DNA of 64,000 nt from Helianthus annuus (GCF_002127325.2 NC_035436.2:82085716-82149715), one strand, 5' to 3'; counted from the first letter of the stretch, positions 45,581 through 58,031 are shown. Notes: generated from the letters alone by a model not told the origin. Numbers and translations: made by a program.

Positions 45581-46983
45581 ATTGCCCACATAATCAAAAC
45601 AAAGACTTTTCAAGAAAATCTCAAAGTTATGTGAAAATTCTAAGTGTAGGAGAAACTTAGTTGTTTGTAGAATAATTGGTCATTAAATCGTTCTTACTTA
45701 ATTTAGGATGTATACCCCATTTTGAGGGATTGTGATAATATAAAACGCACCCAAAGGTGAGTGTCACGAGTACCCCTCATTTGACTGTTTTATATAATGT
45801 TTTGGGGGAAGAACACGTCGTTAAAAGAAAAGTATATGTTTTCGTATAAAAAAATGCTTTTGAATTACATAAAAATGTATTTTCATGGAAAATACAATTT
45901 TTGAAATATTATAATGTGTTTTATGGAAAACATGGATTCAGAAATGTGTGTGACTTAAACTGTTTTCGAGAAAAACAAGTTTTAATGAAATAAATAGGTT
46001 TCGGGGAGAAACGGGGAAAAATTACGATGTTATGGGTATAACGATCGCTAAGATTTAAAAACATTTTTAAATCTAAGTTGGGACAAATTTGCCAAATCTC
46101 AAGAGTGGAAGTAGCAGCATATGCTTACATTGCGTGGGGGATGTCGGGAGTTTGTGCAACGCCAAATATTAAATTGTTATTCAGTAGGTTGTATATATTG
46201 ATGAATTAGGGAAAGCAAGTGGTTTCCTAAATGCGATAAACTGGGCGCAGTAAATAGCACTTAATCATTGAGTAATGCACACGTGGAATCGTTGATAGAT
46301 CTATTGGGTTGACTACCCCGTCGTGACCGGTCGCTCTGGTCTACATAGCGGCAAATTTAAATTCTTTAATTGTCTATTATTGATTAAAACCTCGATCATA
46401 GTATATAGCTCGTAACGTCTAGCTAACTTATGAAACCGAAGTTATAACGAAAAATTTAATATAATCAAAATCATGGGTATAAGTTTTCATCAGAGATATG
46501 CTTACGGGGCCATTTCAGATGAATTTCTTCCATGACATTTTTATAAAGGAAATAAAATGGTCTTTCAATGTTTTAAAACATTAAAATGTTTTTATAAAGA
46601 AAGACTTTCGTTACACAAGTTGTTATAAATTTGATATGTGAACTCACCCTCCATTGTGTTGACACTTGATTTTACGTGTTCTTCAGGTACATGAGTTCGG
46701 CTTCGGGATTTTAGCATATCTTGTGGCAGTGATGCTTGTCATGTTTAAAAATGTTTTGGACAACTTTTAAAAATAAATTGGGACCAGGTGTATTTGGATC
46801 CATAAGGATCAAAACAACTATGTTGTAACTATGGACTGTACCCAAACTTTAAACTCTAAAGTCGTGCATTTAATAAGTGTATGTCCAAAATAAACAATGC
46901 ATCGTCTACTAAGATATATATGGGTACCAACCTCCGTCACCGCTACGTTTGTGTTTCCACTTCGAAGTTTTTGGGGTGTGACA
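45581..46983 (+). mobile_element. LTR-X, right part
   Basis: Aligns with the solo LTR downstream of its TA tract (AAAATCTCAAAGTTATGTGA, ACGCACCCAAAGGTGAGTGT, GAGTTCGGCTTCGG) and ends GGGGTGTGACA at 46983. Together with 26614-29339 it forms one ~4-kb LTR. No tRNA primer site follows. Confidence 0.75.
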
Positions 46984-47893
46984 AAAAGCCCTTGATATCT
47001 ACGAGAGATGATTGGCGGCACAAAAATCCCAGGAGATAGAAACTACCTAGCTCTAGTGTTATTGATAACTCAAAAAATTACAAGTATGGAGCTTGATTGA
47101 TCGATTACTAAGTGTTTACAGAGTGTATTGCAAATTTGTGTGTCTGTAACAGTGTTTAAGTGTCGTCTTTAGTTAACCAATCTGCCCTATTTATAGTATA
47201 GAAGTAAAAAAAATCCTAACTAACTCGCCAATACTTCCGGGATCCTCAGCAGACTTGGTCAATCTTCAAAGTAACCGTTAAAACCACATTCTTCACATGT
47301 TTTACTCGTCTTTCTGACTTCTTGACATTTTCTTCAGGATTTATTTAGTCAACACGCTTTACCTGCGATATAGAGTCAAAATAACGGTTAGAACATTAAC
47401 CGTCATTAATTGTTGGAGCATGTTATGTGACAACAGCTTCGGTTATGGTCTTTGGATATTACTTGTCATACTTGGATAATAATTGAGGACTTGGTCTTTG
47501 GATATTAACAACTCTTGGATATGGATATGAGGAATTAAAGGATAACAAGAAGTCAGGGTTTATGAAGAAAGATTGGAGTCAGGGTTTATGAAGAAAGCTT
47601 GGAGTCAGGGTTTATGAAAAGGAGTCAGGGTTTATGAAGGAAGTTTATGGAGTCCGAGTTTCTCATGGAATTAATATCCGAGTTTACTAGACTTCCTTGA
47701 ATTCGTGTTTATTGATGCCTCATTCAAGGATCCGAGTTTATCAAGGATGTTTGCCCGAGTTTTCAAGAATCATGCCATCCGAGTTTATTATGTCATGTAG
47801 TCCGAGTTTTGTTTTGTCTTTGTATTTAGTCCAGGTTATGTAATTATGTACGTGGCCCTAGCCCAGTCTGCATGTGTGGTATATAAACACTGT
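46984..47893. repeat. Unassigned region with short tandem motifs
   Basis: No gene. From 47551 to 47640 GTCAGGGTTTATGAA occurs four times (starts about 47552, 47578, 47604, 47624), and from 47653 to about 47815 a TCCGAGTTT motif recurs at least six times. The left 400 bases have LTR-like composition with a TATTTATAGTATAG element. It may be the remnant of another retrotransposon cut by the Athila insertion. Confidence 0.5.
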
Positions 47894-48431
47894 TGATGTG
47901 CGTAAAATGCAACATATAAAATACATCAATTGAGGCATAAAACTAACCCTTTTTTAGTACTAATGTTGGAAAAAGTGTGCTTTTGTCTTCCTTTTGTATT
48001 TTCAGGATCAAATGAGCGTGAATGAACAAAAGGAACAAATATGCAGCAAAATCTAACATAAATACAAGAAAAGGAATAAACGTGGCATGCCCGACCCCTC
48101 GACAACATCTTCCTAAGCAAAAACAAAGAAATAGAAGGCTGACCACGGCCCCGTGCCCAGCGGACACGGGGGCGTGGCCAGGTGTCTGAAGAAAAGACAA
48201 AGTCGTAGAAGCTTCTATTCCCAGCACGGGGGCGTGCCCAGCTCAACACGGGTCGTGGTCAACGCTAAGATTCGCAGAATCCAAGCAAATCTTGATAGTA
48301 CAGATACGCTTCTGCACATGGGGTCGTGCCCAGCGGACACGGGGGCGTGTGGAGCTAATGTAGACAAATTGCAATTAATGAAGAAAGAGAAAGAGGATGG
48401 ACACGGGGCGTGTCCGAGCTTCTGTGCAGGC

Positions 48432-48438
48432 TATAAAT
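48432..48438 (+). promoter_or_regulatory. TATA box of Athila LTR
   Basis: TATAAAT in GGCTATAAATAGAGG, with pyrimidine-rich sequence downstream, a standard plant core promoter arrangement. Confidence 0.6.
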
Positions 48439-49048
48439 AGAGGTGCTTGGTTCACTTTAAAGGCATCCCTTGGCAAAACCACCTCTCTCCCACTTCACCC
48501 ACACTCCACCACCACTACAACCCACATTCACCACCATCATCCATCATCCATCTTATAGTGTGTGTAGTAGTCTCGGGATCCAAGATTGATAGTAAGAGTT
48601 CTTGACAATCAAAGGCCATGTTTGCCTAAGTCTCTTACATCACTTGGTGAAGACAAGCTTTTAGTGTAATACTTTTGATTTTTAATCTTTTCACATTTTT
48701 TATTTGGTTTTGTATTAATGACTTTAATAACTAGTTTCTTATGTTGAAGGTGAAACTTCCTTATCATTTGTCCGTGGTGTCTTGGCATTATTTTACTGTC
48801 TATATAAAATAAAAGATTTTCACCATTCATATCTCTACGGTCTATATAGAGATATGTTGGCTACCTGGTCGGGGGTTAAGGGAATGGTTTGTTAAAGTTC
48901 TTGCCTTGTTCAGTGTATAGATCCTGCAAGGACCCGGGTCAAGCTTACTAGGAACTCCTTCAATATCCACTGGTATTGGATGGCGGGGTGCGAATGGCTT
49001 GATCCCCTCATATGTAAACTACTATTAATACATTAACCCGACTAATTG

Positions 49049-49116
49049 GGATTGTATCCCTGCTGACTCAAACCACTTAGCCGAGGGAAACGTCACCTTC
49101 AAAAGAGGGGCCTACT
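49049..49116. repeat. 68-bp direct repeat in Athila LTR, copy 1
   Basis: GGATTGTATCC...AGAGGGGCCTACT, repeated at 49480-49547 with a few differences. Confidence 0.75.
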
Positions 49117-49479
49117 GTTACGACCCATCTCTCCTGTGTTACGGTGCAGAAAACAGCCAAATCCATGTCTACCGTAAATTACGGGAGAACCGTAATTTAC
49201 GGTACTCAGCAACCTTGTCTCCTTTGTTTTGTCTTTTGTTCTCCTCTCGACCCGTTTTCCACCAAAGCCTCCAAAAACTGCTTTTGATCCATCTTTTCAC
49301 TCCTAAATCGTACCTGAAACATAAGCATCGTAGTTATCTAATTCAAGATAATTACACGGCTAATTGGAGGATTATTTCATATTTTAACATGCTTAAGGGT
49401 TGTCCAAAGGACCACCCGTCACCTACCACATTACGCATTAATAACTTAATTAATTATCTTTCAATATTCCGACCCTTTA

Positions 49480-49547
49480 GGATTGTATCCTTGCTGACTC
49501 AAACTACTGGGTTGAGGGTAACGTCACCTTCAAAAGAGGGGCCTACT
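49480..49547. repeat. 68-bp direct repeat in Athila LTR, copy 2
   Basis: Second copy, 431 bases from the first. The intervening DNA contains CCGTAATTTACGG-type palindromes and no gene. Confidence 0.75.
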
Positions 49548-49940
49548 ACTATAACTAAGATAATCTCTTAAAAAGTGCAAAAGTGCAGAAATCATCAAAG
49601 GTTACACTAAAGGCGAGTCGGATCCAAGTGATTCATCTTGTCTATCAGTTTTTATTTTATTTTTCTGCATTTTTAGTTTTTATTTTCATGTTTAAAACCT
49701 TTTCTAAAATTTTGATTTGATTAGACGTTGAGGATAAACCGGTACTAAAAGCTCTTGTGTCCTTGGACGACCTCGGTATCTTACCAACGCTATACTACAC
49801 TCACAATGGGTGCACTTGCCCATATGTATGTTTAGTGTTAGTAGAATATCGTGTTTTATAAATTTAAAACTTCACTAAAGTGTTAAAAAGGCCTTAAAAT
49901 ATAACTAAAAACATATAACACACTACGCACATCAAGTTTT

Positions 49941-49958
49941 TGGCGCCGTTACCGGGGA
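49941..49958 (+). other. Primer binding site of Athila element
   Basis: TGGCGCCGTTACCGGGGA. Athila elements are known to use a TGGCGCCGTTGCCGGGGA site, attributed to tRNA-Asp; one base differs here. Confidence 0.85.
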
Positions 49959-50281
49959 CACAAGGATTTTAAGAAAGCTTAAAATCGACGGCCAAATCAG
50001 TTTTTCAAAACCTTTTTAAAATGTGCGTACATTTTTTTTCATTTTTAGGTAGTTTTTGCATTACAGTAGACTGTAACAAACTCCCAGATACGGAGTCTGA
50101 ACACGGGGTTGTGTTCGCTGAATACGCCCCCGTGCTGCACAAAACCAGTCACTTTTATTAAAACGCCCAGATACAGAACCTGAACACGGGGCTGTGCTCA
50201 CTTAACACGGGGCTGTGTCCAGCCTGTGCTTCCGTTTTCATTTTTGTTTTCTTTTCCTGAGACTCTGTTGTGGTCTGCTGA
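49959..50281 (+). other. Athila leader
   Basis: 320 bases without gene. Contains four copies of the CACGGGG-TGTG motif or its inverse (CGCCCCCGTG), as in the LTR. Confidence 0.6.
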
Positions 50282-50291
50282 GTGATTCTTA

Positions 50292-51250
50292 TGGATCAAT
50301 ACTCAGGAGATTACAACTACAACTATGAGGAGGATAATTATAGGGAAGACTATTGCACCATTTGTGGTAACCCTCACTCGGTACAATATTGTGACCTCTT
50401 TGAACCATCCCCTTCATACAACTACTATGAGGAGCCCAGGTACGAGCCATCCACTTCATACATAGCCTATGAAGACCAAAGGTATGAACCTTCTCCCTCA
50501 TACTCATATTTTGATGAACCAACGTATGATCCTTCATACTCATACTTTGAGGAACCAAGATATGAGCCTCCACCTTTTTATACTTACTATGAGGAACCAT
50601 GGCATGAACAACCCACCTCATATGAGTATTATGAAGAACAAAGTTACGACCCTTATCTATCATATACTTACAATGAGGAACAATGGTGTGAACCATTTAC
50701 CTCATATGAGTATCATGAGGAACCAAGGATCGAACTTCCGAATTCAAGCTTTGAGGATCCTTATTCTATCACACCTATAACCGATAAGATAATAGAACAC
50801 CTTAAAACTATCGAGCGCTATATAAAAGAAACCCGCGCAAGGGAAGAGGAATCACGCGCAAGGGAAGAATTAACAAGTAACAAAGAAGAGATAGTTGAAG
50901 AGGTAAAAATGGAAGAACAAGTAAGTGAAAAGCCGACACATGAGTTAAACAACGAAAAAGGTGAGTCCGACAACATTAAAATTCAAGAAGAGTCTAATTT
51001 TAAAGAAATTAATCTCTTGTCACCTTCTTTCGAAAATCATTGTTTAGTACCCACTCATGCTAAGTTTTTAAAAGAGTTAAACACTAACACTAAAATTGAC
51101 GAAACGGTAAGCATTAAGTTAACAAATGATCAAACTACGCTAATAAAAGAAGATCCATTTGAAATTAACATTACAACGGTTCCATGTTTTTTTTTCAAAA
51201 TTCCTTTATTTGTAATATTACAATTGATAAAGATCTTTGTGTTAATATAA
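50292..51250 (+). CDS. Tyr-rich repeat ORF in Athila gag position
   Basis: 319 codons counted from ATG 50292 (MDQYSGDY); an in-frame upstream ATG at 50282 is possible. It starts with a compact Cys/His motif CTICGNPHSVQYC (C-x2-C-x3-H-x4-C, one residue short of a classic zinc knuckle) and continues with about eight imperfect ~16-19-residue repeats built on SYxYYEEPRYEPS. An acidic/basic helical region follows, then a run into protease-like sequence that shifts frame at a T homopolymer near 51186-51197. I see no typical Gag capsid domain. It may be a gag remnant that lost its N-terminal part or a replacement ORF. The end at 51250 is probably an artefact of the frameshift. Confidence 0.6.
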
Positions 51251-51609
51251 TGCCAAACTACATTTTCGAAAAATTAAGTATTGGTGATTTTTCTCCACTT
51301 CAAATACCCATTTTTCTATCTAATCGGAAAACAATAAAATCAATAGGGATAGTTGAGGATGTGTTAGTCCAAACCAATCAAATGGTAATCCCAACCGACT
51401 TCGTCATCCTCGATGACGCTCCACTAGTATTGGGACGACCTATTGTAAAGACCCACGAAGCTTTGAAAAATCGGAAGTATAACAATCTACCCATTCAATT
51501 AGGGGCATTCAAAAAAAGTGTCGATCTTGAGCGTTCAATGAAATATCCATTCGGCAATGATGACCCCCTAATTGAAGCTGAAGATGAACCACCCGATACA
51601 AGAGAATAA
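51184..51609 (+). pseudogene. Athila protease remnant without catalytic motif
   Basis: The frame reads ITIDKDLCVNIMPNYIFEKL and later VILDDAPLVLGRPIVKTHEA, matching Gypsy/Athila aspartic proteases on both sides of the active site. The D-L/S-G-A catalytic motif expected between LC and VN is missing, apparently removed in frame. It overlaps the previous ORF by frameshift and ends before the RT linker. Confidence 0.7.
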
Positions 51610-53440
51610 ATTGACCACTTTGTTAAAGAAGAGGTCGCCATTGAACAAAACTTTTTGGTTCTTGATCAAAATGAGCAACCAAATAAGGAGTCTCCTAAAG
51701 ACCCACCTCTTGAGCTCAAAGAACTTCCAAAAGGTTTGGAATATGCTTTTCTCAACAAAGATGGTAAATTACCTGTAATTATTTCGTCAAAATTAACTGG
51801 TGTAGAAAAAAAATAATCACACTTTTGAAAAAACATAAAAATGCGATCACTTGGAAGCTTGTAGATATTAAAGGAATAAGTCCTTTCATGTTCACGCACA
51901 AAATTTTAATGAATGATAACTATAAATCGGTAATACAACCACAACGTAGAGTAAATCCAAACGTCCAAGAAGTGGTTAAAAATGAAGTCATCAAATTACT
52001 TGACGCCGGACTCATTTACCCAATCTCCGATAGTCCTTGGGTAAGTACCGTCCAAGTAGTTCCAAAGAAAGGAGGTATGACGGTAGTAATAAACGAGAAA
52101 AATGAATTAATGCCAACAAGAACCGTCACAGGATGGAGGGTATATATAGATTATCGTTTATTAAATGAGGCAACAAGGAAAGATCACTTTCCTTTACCTT
52201 TTATTGATCAAATGTTAGAAAGATTATCCGGTCACAAATTTTATTGTTTCTTAGATGGTTTTTCAGGTTACTTTCAAATACCGATAGCACCCGCAGACCA
52301 AGAAAAGACAACATTCACATGTCCCTATGGAACTTTTGCTTATTGACGCATGCCTTTTGGTCTATGTAATGCCCCGCAACCTTTCAACGTTGCATGGTGG
52401 CCATCTTCCATGATATGATAGAAAAGACAATGGAAGTCTTCATGGACGACTTTTCTATCTTTGGAGATTCATACGACCAATGCCTCGATAACCTTGAACG
52501 ATTGCTATCCCGATGTGAGGAAACTAACCTCGCTCTTAACTGGAAACAATGTCATTTCATGGTAATGGAGGGAATAGTACTCGCTCACAAAATCTCAAGC
52601 AAAGGAATGGAGGTTGATCGAGCAAAAATAAACACTATTTCTCGATTACCACCCCCATCCTCCGTTAGAGCTATCAGAAGTTTCCTTGGGCATGCCGGAT
52701 TTTATAGACGATTTATCAAAGACTTTTCAAAAATCTCATGACCTCTAACAAAATTACTTGAAAAAGATACCCCTTTCATCTTTGACAAGGATTACAACCA
52801 AGCATTTCTAACACTAAAAGAAATGTTAGTCAATGCACCTATCATGATGGCGCCTGATTGGAAATTACTTTTCGAAATCATGTGTGATGCAAGTGACTTT
52901 GCAGTTGAAGCCGTCTTAGGATAACGAAAAGATAAGCATTTTCACCCAATATATTACGCTAGTAAAACATTTAATGATGCACAAGAAAATTACACAACAA
53001 CAGAAAAAGAATTACTAGCTGTAGTATTTGCTTTTGATAAATTCCGTTCTTATCTTGTTCTTACTAAAACGATAGTTTATACAGACCATGCAGCCATTCG
53101 ATATCTCTTTAAGAAACAGGATGCTAAACCACGTTTAATTAGATGGATTCTACTCCTCCAAGAATTTGACATTGAAATAAAAGACAAAAGAGGAGCAGAA
53201 AACACCGATGCAGATCATCTTTCCTGCTTGGAAGATCCAGCTTTGGAGGCAACTAGGGACAAGCTAATCAATGAAAAATTCCAAACGGAGTCCCTAGAAA
53301 TGGTGGAATACCGAGAAGAGCCATAGTACGTCGACTATGCTAACCACTTAGCTAGCGGTATATTCGCAAAAGGATGGCCACATCATCAAAGAAAAAAATT
53401 CTTTGCCGATGAAAAGCATTATTTTTGGGAAGATCCTTAT
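51610..53440 (+). pseudogene. Athila reverse transcriptase and RNase H (degenerate)
   Basis: A linker (EQNFLVLDQNEQP..., ELPKGLEYAF) leads to RT: VQVVPKKGG, YIDYRLLNEATRKDHFPLPF, LDGFSGYFQIPIAP, MPFGLCNAP and VFMDDFSIFGD with the DD pair. RNase H has [25 protein letters not shown] and YTDHAA. Disabling changes: frameshift near 51815, TGA at about 52345, frameshift near 52376-52382 in NAP-T-F, TGA 52739, TAA near 52923 and TAG near 53324. Most stops lie where CGA, CAA or TGG would be expected in the family. Confidence 0.85.
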
Positions 53441-54095
53441 CTTTTCAAAATGTGTGCCGACCAACTTATTCGCCGATGCGTACATGGTAGTGAAGCAAGA
53501 AGAATTCTCCGCCATTGTCATGAAGGTCCATACGGAGGACATCATGGTGCCGCTAGTACCGCACGAAAGGTATTTGATTCAGGATTTTATTGGCCAACCA
53601 TTTACAAAGACGCCCAAAGTCTTATCAAGACATGTGATGCTTGCCAAAGATCAGAAAATATTTCTTCCAAAAACGAAATGCCACAAAATGGCATTCTTGT
53701 TTGTGAAATTTTTTATGTGTGGGGACTCGACTTTATGGGACCCTTCCCACCGTCAAAAGGAAACAAATATATACTTGTGGCAGTGGATTACTTGTCTAAA
53801 TGGGCCGAGGCCGAAGCCCTTCTAACAAACGATGGAAGAGTTGTGGTAAGATTCCTGAAACGCTTATTTTCTCATTTTGGAACTCCAAAAGCATTAATAA
53901 GTGATAGAGGTACCCATTTTTGTAACCATCAACTTGAAAAATTTTTAACAAGGTATGGGGTCTATCACCGAGTCTCAACAGCATATCACCCTCAAACAAA
54001 CGGGTATGCCGAAGTGACAAATCGAGTTTTAAAAAGAATACTTGAAAAACCGTAGGATTAAATAAAAAGGAATGGGCTGATAAATTAGATGATGC
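53441..54095 (+). pseudogene. Athila integrase, N-terminal and core part
   Basis: HHCC zinc domain ([23 protein letters not shown]), then core with GLDFMGPFP (D), [11 protein letters not shown] (D) and YAEVTNR (E). The catalytic residues are present. A one-base loss near 54045 gives a premature stop at 54053. The gene is interrupted at 54095 by the solo LTR and resumes at 58037 after the repeated GATGC. Confidence 0.85.
54091..54095. repeat. Target duplication of the solo LTR (left)
   Basis: GATGC, repeated at 58032-58036. Confidence 0.9.
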
Positions 54096-56676
54096 TGTGA
54101 CACCCGGCCTTTTAGGCCGTACCGTACAATTGTAACACGTGTTACGAATAGATAAAAGGCTGTATTTGACTGATTATGATGTATATATTTGAAATTTAGT
54201 GAGTTGGTAAATTTAAACCTTGGTAAAAATTATGTTGGCAACTGTAAGATATACGCTTATCACGTAACGGTTAAAATGCGAAACGAACGTCGGTGACCAC
54301 CCGATCAGTGTTAAAATCCTAAAAATAGTCTGTTATGATTAGAATAATAATTTTAATCCTATTCGTGAGGAAAAATAAATTAAAACGCTAAGAAACTCTA
54401 TTTTTTCGAGTTTAAGCGCGTACCGCGCGATGCAGCGCGTGTACCGACAAAATACTGTCAACACAGCCAGTTAAGGCAACTGATAATCATTTTAGTAATA
54501 ATTTGATGATTTTATTACCTTAGAATGATAAAAATAAATAAAAACTCATAAATCCCTATTTTTGCGATTTTAAGCGCGTACCGCGCAGCACAGCGCGCAT
54601 ACTGCCAAATACCGGCAATGTAGCCAGTCCAGGCAAATAAAATATTGTTCAGTAACATTTTGATGAGTTTATTTTTATAGAGTGTTAAAAATAATTTAAA
54701 ACGCACTAAACGGGATTAAAACGCTAGATAAAACACCCGGTATCCAGTAAAATACCAGTTTTTAACCAAAATTATATATATGCATATATATACGAATATA
54801 TATGTGTGTATATGGACAAGTGTTGGCCAAAGAGCTTCCTTCTCTCTCCTCTTTCATTCATGCATTGGTCAAGAGTGGAGGTGGTGATGATTAAGCTTGC
54901 ATGAATCATTACAAAACTTCTAAAATGCTTTCACAATCCAAGAAATCCAACTTTCAAACTCACTTTTCTCTCTCTTACTAACAAGCTCGGCCGAAACCCC
55001 CTGTGCCCATATACATTTGAAATTTTCAAACTATTTCTTGAAGATCCAAGTTCATTTCAAGGTGTTTACAATTCCATTTGAAGGTTTAAAGATGATTCCA
55101 TGGAGTTTCAAGCTAGAACCAAGAATCATATCATCTTTTTATTCAAAAACCCACTTGAATCTTAAAGGTATAAAAACTAATCTTTTAAAAATGTTATTGA
55201 TTCTTGGTGATGAAGATGATAGTAAAAAGGTTTCTCTTGTTCTTGGAATTAAACACAAACTTGAAACTAATAACAAATGGGTTTTCAAAGAAAATAAAAA
55301 TGAATGTATGTGTATATGTATGTATAACCGTGAGTGTGTATACATGTGTATTTGAGTTGAGTTTGGTTTTGATTAATTCTTGTTTGATTTGATTCTTAAA
55401 AATGAAATGCATGCATGATCAAAAGTTGACTTATGAAAGTTCATATGATTAAAAGATGAACATAATAAGTGAAGTTTTGAAATCATAAGTGTGTATGTAT
55501 AGGAGTCGTGTATGTATGTATAGGTATGCATGCATGTAGTCTTAAACGTGTAAGGATATAAGCATATGTCTTGCTTTTATGAATAAATGAGTAGATGATG
55601 ATGATGTGAAGTATAGAATGTTTGAATATTTGAACATGATTTAAATCTATGATTAGATATATATTTTAGTTCATATAAAATGATGATGATGTTACATGGA
55701 TGCATTAGATGCATTTACTTGAACATGCATGATGATTTGTGATCATGAAATGAAGATTTAGATATCATTTGATAAAAATAATTTTTGATCATATTTTAAA
55801 CACTAAAATAAGATTATTTTGAAGTGTTTAATGATATATAACTTTGTCATAATGTTTACTAGCCTTGCATATTGTACTTGGTGCTTTAAAAGTTGTAAAA
55901 TACGTAAAATCGCATGATTTATGTGACTTACACAAAAACTGCACTAATCTGATTATAACCATTATTTTAATCAGTAAATAACATGTATTGTCAAAATATT
56001 CAGTCGTTTCGATTTGGGATGATTTTAGTAACGTTTAACGCAAAACTATGCGTTAAAACGGTCAAAAATCGGCTTTTCGAGTGATTTTTATAAAACTGAT
56101 TTAAATCAGTAAGTAAACTGATATTTTTAGTTTAAAAATGAGTATTTTAACTAATTTTAAGTTTACATGGTATTTGGTTGGTCATACGTGACTTCCGACG
56201 CCCGAAACCGTTACCGAATAGCTAAAAACGCATTTTTCAATGTACACTAATATACGTAAAATTTTGGGTAAACCATATGTATTAAAATGTGTTATGTGAT
56301 TTAAGCATGAGAATGTGAAAGTATGTTAAGTTATTAACATGATTTTGAAAGTTTAGATTATGCATGTATGCTTGTACGTTTTGTGCGGTAGAAACGGTAA
56401 AAATCACGTTAAATGTGTAACTTGTTTGTTGAGCATGAAATTTGATACTTGTGAGATGTTTTATGTATATTTGCTTTAAAAATGACAAAATAGATAAGTT
56501 AACAAGATTTCGCGTGTTTCGGTGTTAAATTATGTAAACATTTATGTATATATATTACGACGCGCATATCATAGATATATTGCATATAAACGGAGAGTTA
56601 ACGGATTTACACAATAAGGGTCACCAATAAAATCGTTCAAGTCGCAAAATCATAAAAATATATATATATATATGAA

Positions 56677-56720
<44 letters not shown>

Positions 56721-58031
56721 CGTGCCAACATAATAAAAAATGACAACTTTTCGAGAAAATCTCAAAGTTATGTGATAATTCTAAGAAAACAAAGAAACTT
56801 AGGATTTTGTGTTATGAATGTTGATTTAAAATCGTCCCTATATATATATATATATTAGGACGTGTAGAAATCAATCTCTATGATTGCGCTATTTGTAACA
56901 CGCACCCAAAGGTGAGTGTCACTAAACCCCTCTTTTTACTGCTTTGTATATATTTTGGGGGTAGAACACGTCAATAAAAGGGTTTAATAATGTTTTTGAA
57001 ATAAAACATACCTTTTAATATAAAATATATATTTTCGATGAAAATATATGAAATTTTATAAGTCAAACGTTTCGAAGTAAAAAAGTTTTTGATGAATAAA
57101 TGTTGGACATTGGGATGATACGGTATTTCCTAGGCGAAACATGACCATATAGTTGGGACGGATGCCGGCCTGGGTCTCGAATGATGTAGATTCAGGGGAT
57201 TCGTACAACATCGTGTATTAAATTGTCATATTAGTAGGATATATATATTGTACGTGAGGCAAACATCATATTGTCCTTCAAGAGGACCCTGCGCCCATGA
57301 TGTCGTTTAATCATTTAAGTATTGCACGCGAGGAATTGTTGGTAGATCTATCGGGTTGACAACCCCTCGTGACCGGTCGCCCCATGTCAAGTCAAACAAT
57401 GAATTGATATTCTGTTTATTTTCTAGCTTTGATTATCCCTGCATGGATAATATATAGTTCGTATCGTCTAGCTAACATACGAGTCTGAAAGTTGACGCAA
57501 TAATTTAATATACAAACCTGGGCAAGATTGTTGTTGTCGGATCGATGAACTGACGGAAGGCCCATGGATTTTATTAAGGAAGTAAAATGAACTTTCTAAA
57601 ATTATATGGATGTTTTCAAATAAACACCTAATCAGAAAGTTTTCCTTTGGAATAATATTATTTGTATGTGAATATGTGAACTCACCTTCCTTTGTGTTGA
57701 CACTTGATTTTAACGTGTTCTCCAGGTACTTGAGTTCGGCTTCGGAAATTATGGCGTATCTTGTGTTTGTTGATGCATGTTTTGTCACTTAAAAATGTTG
57801 GACTAACTTTTAAACTTTCTGGGACAAATGTAATAAGATCCATAAGGATCAAAACAATTTAACTATGATGTGATTTTGATGTACTTTAAGACATTATGTT
57901 TTAAAAATCTATGTTTTAATTAAGTTGAAATGTCCAACATTACGATGCGTCGTTCAGAAAGATACAAATGGGCACCTGCTTCCGTCACCACTACGTTTTA
58001 TATTCCGCTGCGATATTTTTGGGGTGTGACA
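54096..58031 (+). mobile_element. 3.9-kb solo LTR (LTR-X family) in Athila integrase
   Basis: TGTGACACCCGG...GGGGTGTGACA, 3936 bp, with a perfect 5-bp duplication of the integrase sequence. No PBS, internal domain or second LTR, so the rest was removed by LTR-LTR recombination. It contains a TA microsatellite (56660-56716) and a site near 55185 that is the empty counterpart of the MITE in LTR-X. The reading frames inside are short and show no protein features. Confidence 0.92.
56660..56716. repeat. TA microsatellite in the solo LTR
   Basis: Two TA runs separated by GAACTCA. In the paralogous LTR-X this is where the Helitron, TIR-A, TIR-B and TIR-C sit. Confidence 0.8.

Larger units (their letters stand above)
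47894..49934 (+). mobile_element. Athila-like element 5' LTR
   Basis: 2041 bp from TGATGTGCGTA to its inverse TACGCACATCA, with the Athila-type PBS six bases beyond. Contains repeated CACGGGG-CGTG motifs near 48140-48420 and a TATA box. A 68-bp segment is duplicated at 49049-49116 and 49480-49547. Small minus frames in the left part are shadows. The 3' partner is outside the window. Confidence 0.85.

Noticed and set aside
45376..45660. 94-codon frame with hydrophobic start and poly-Tyr/Ile run
   Set aside because: It crosses the palindromic MITE TIR-C and TA/CA microsatellites; the apparent protein is translated simple repeat.
26614..46983. A clean solo-LTR call with target duplication for LTR-X
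   Set aside because: The five bases on each side do not match (GGGGG and AAAGC), so an intact insertion with duplication cannot be claimed.
47926..48249. Two overlapping minus-strand frames of about 100 codons
   Set aside because: They overlap in different frames within the Athila LTR, with composition driven by the GC-rich palindromes; no domain or conserved motif.
50289..50696. 135-codon minus-strand frame
   Set aside because: An antisense shadow of the repetitive Tyr-rich ORF; its own repeats simply mirror that repeat.
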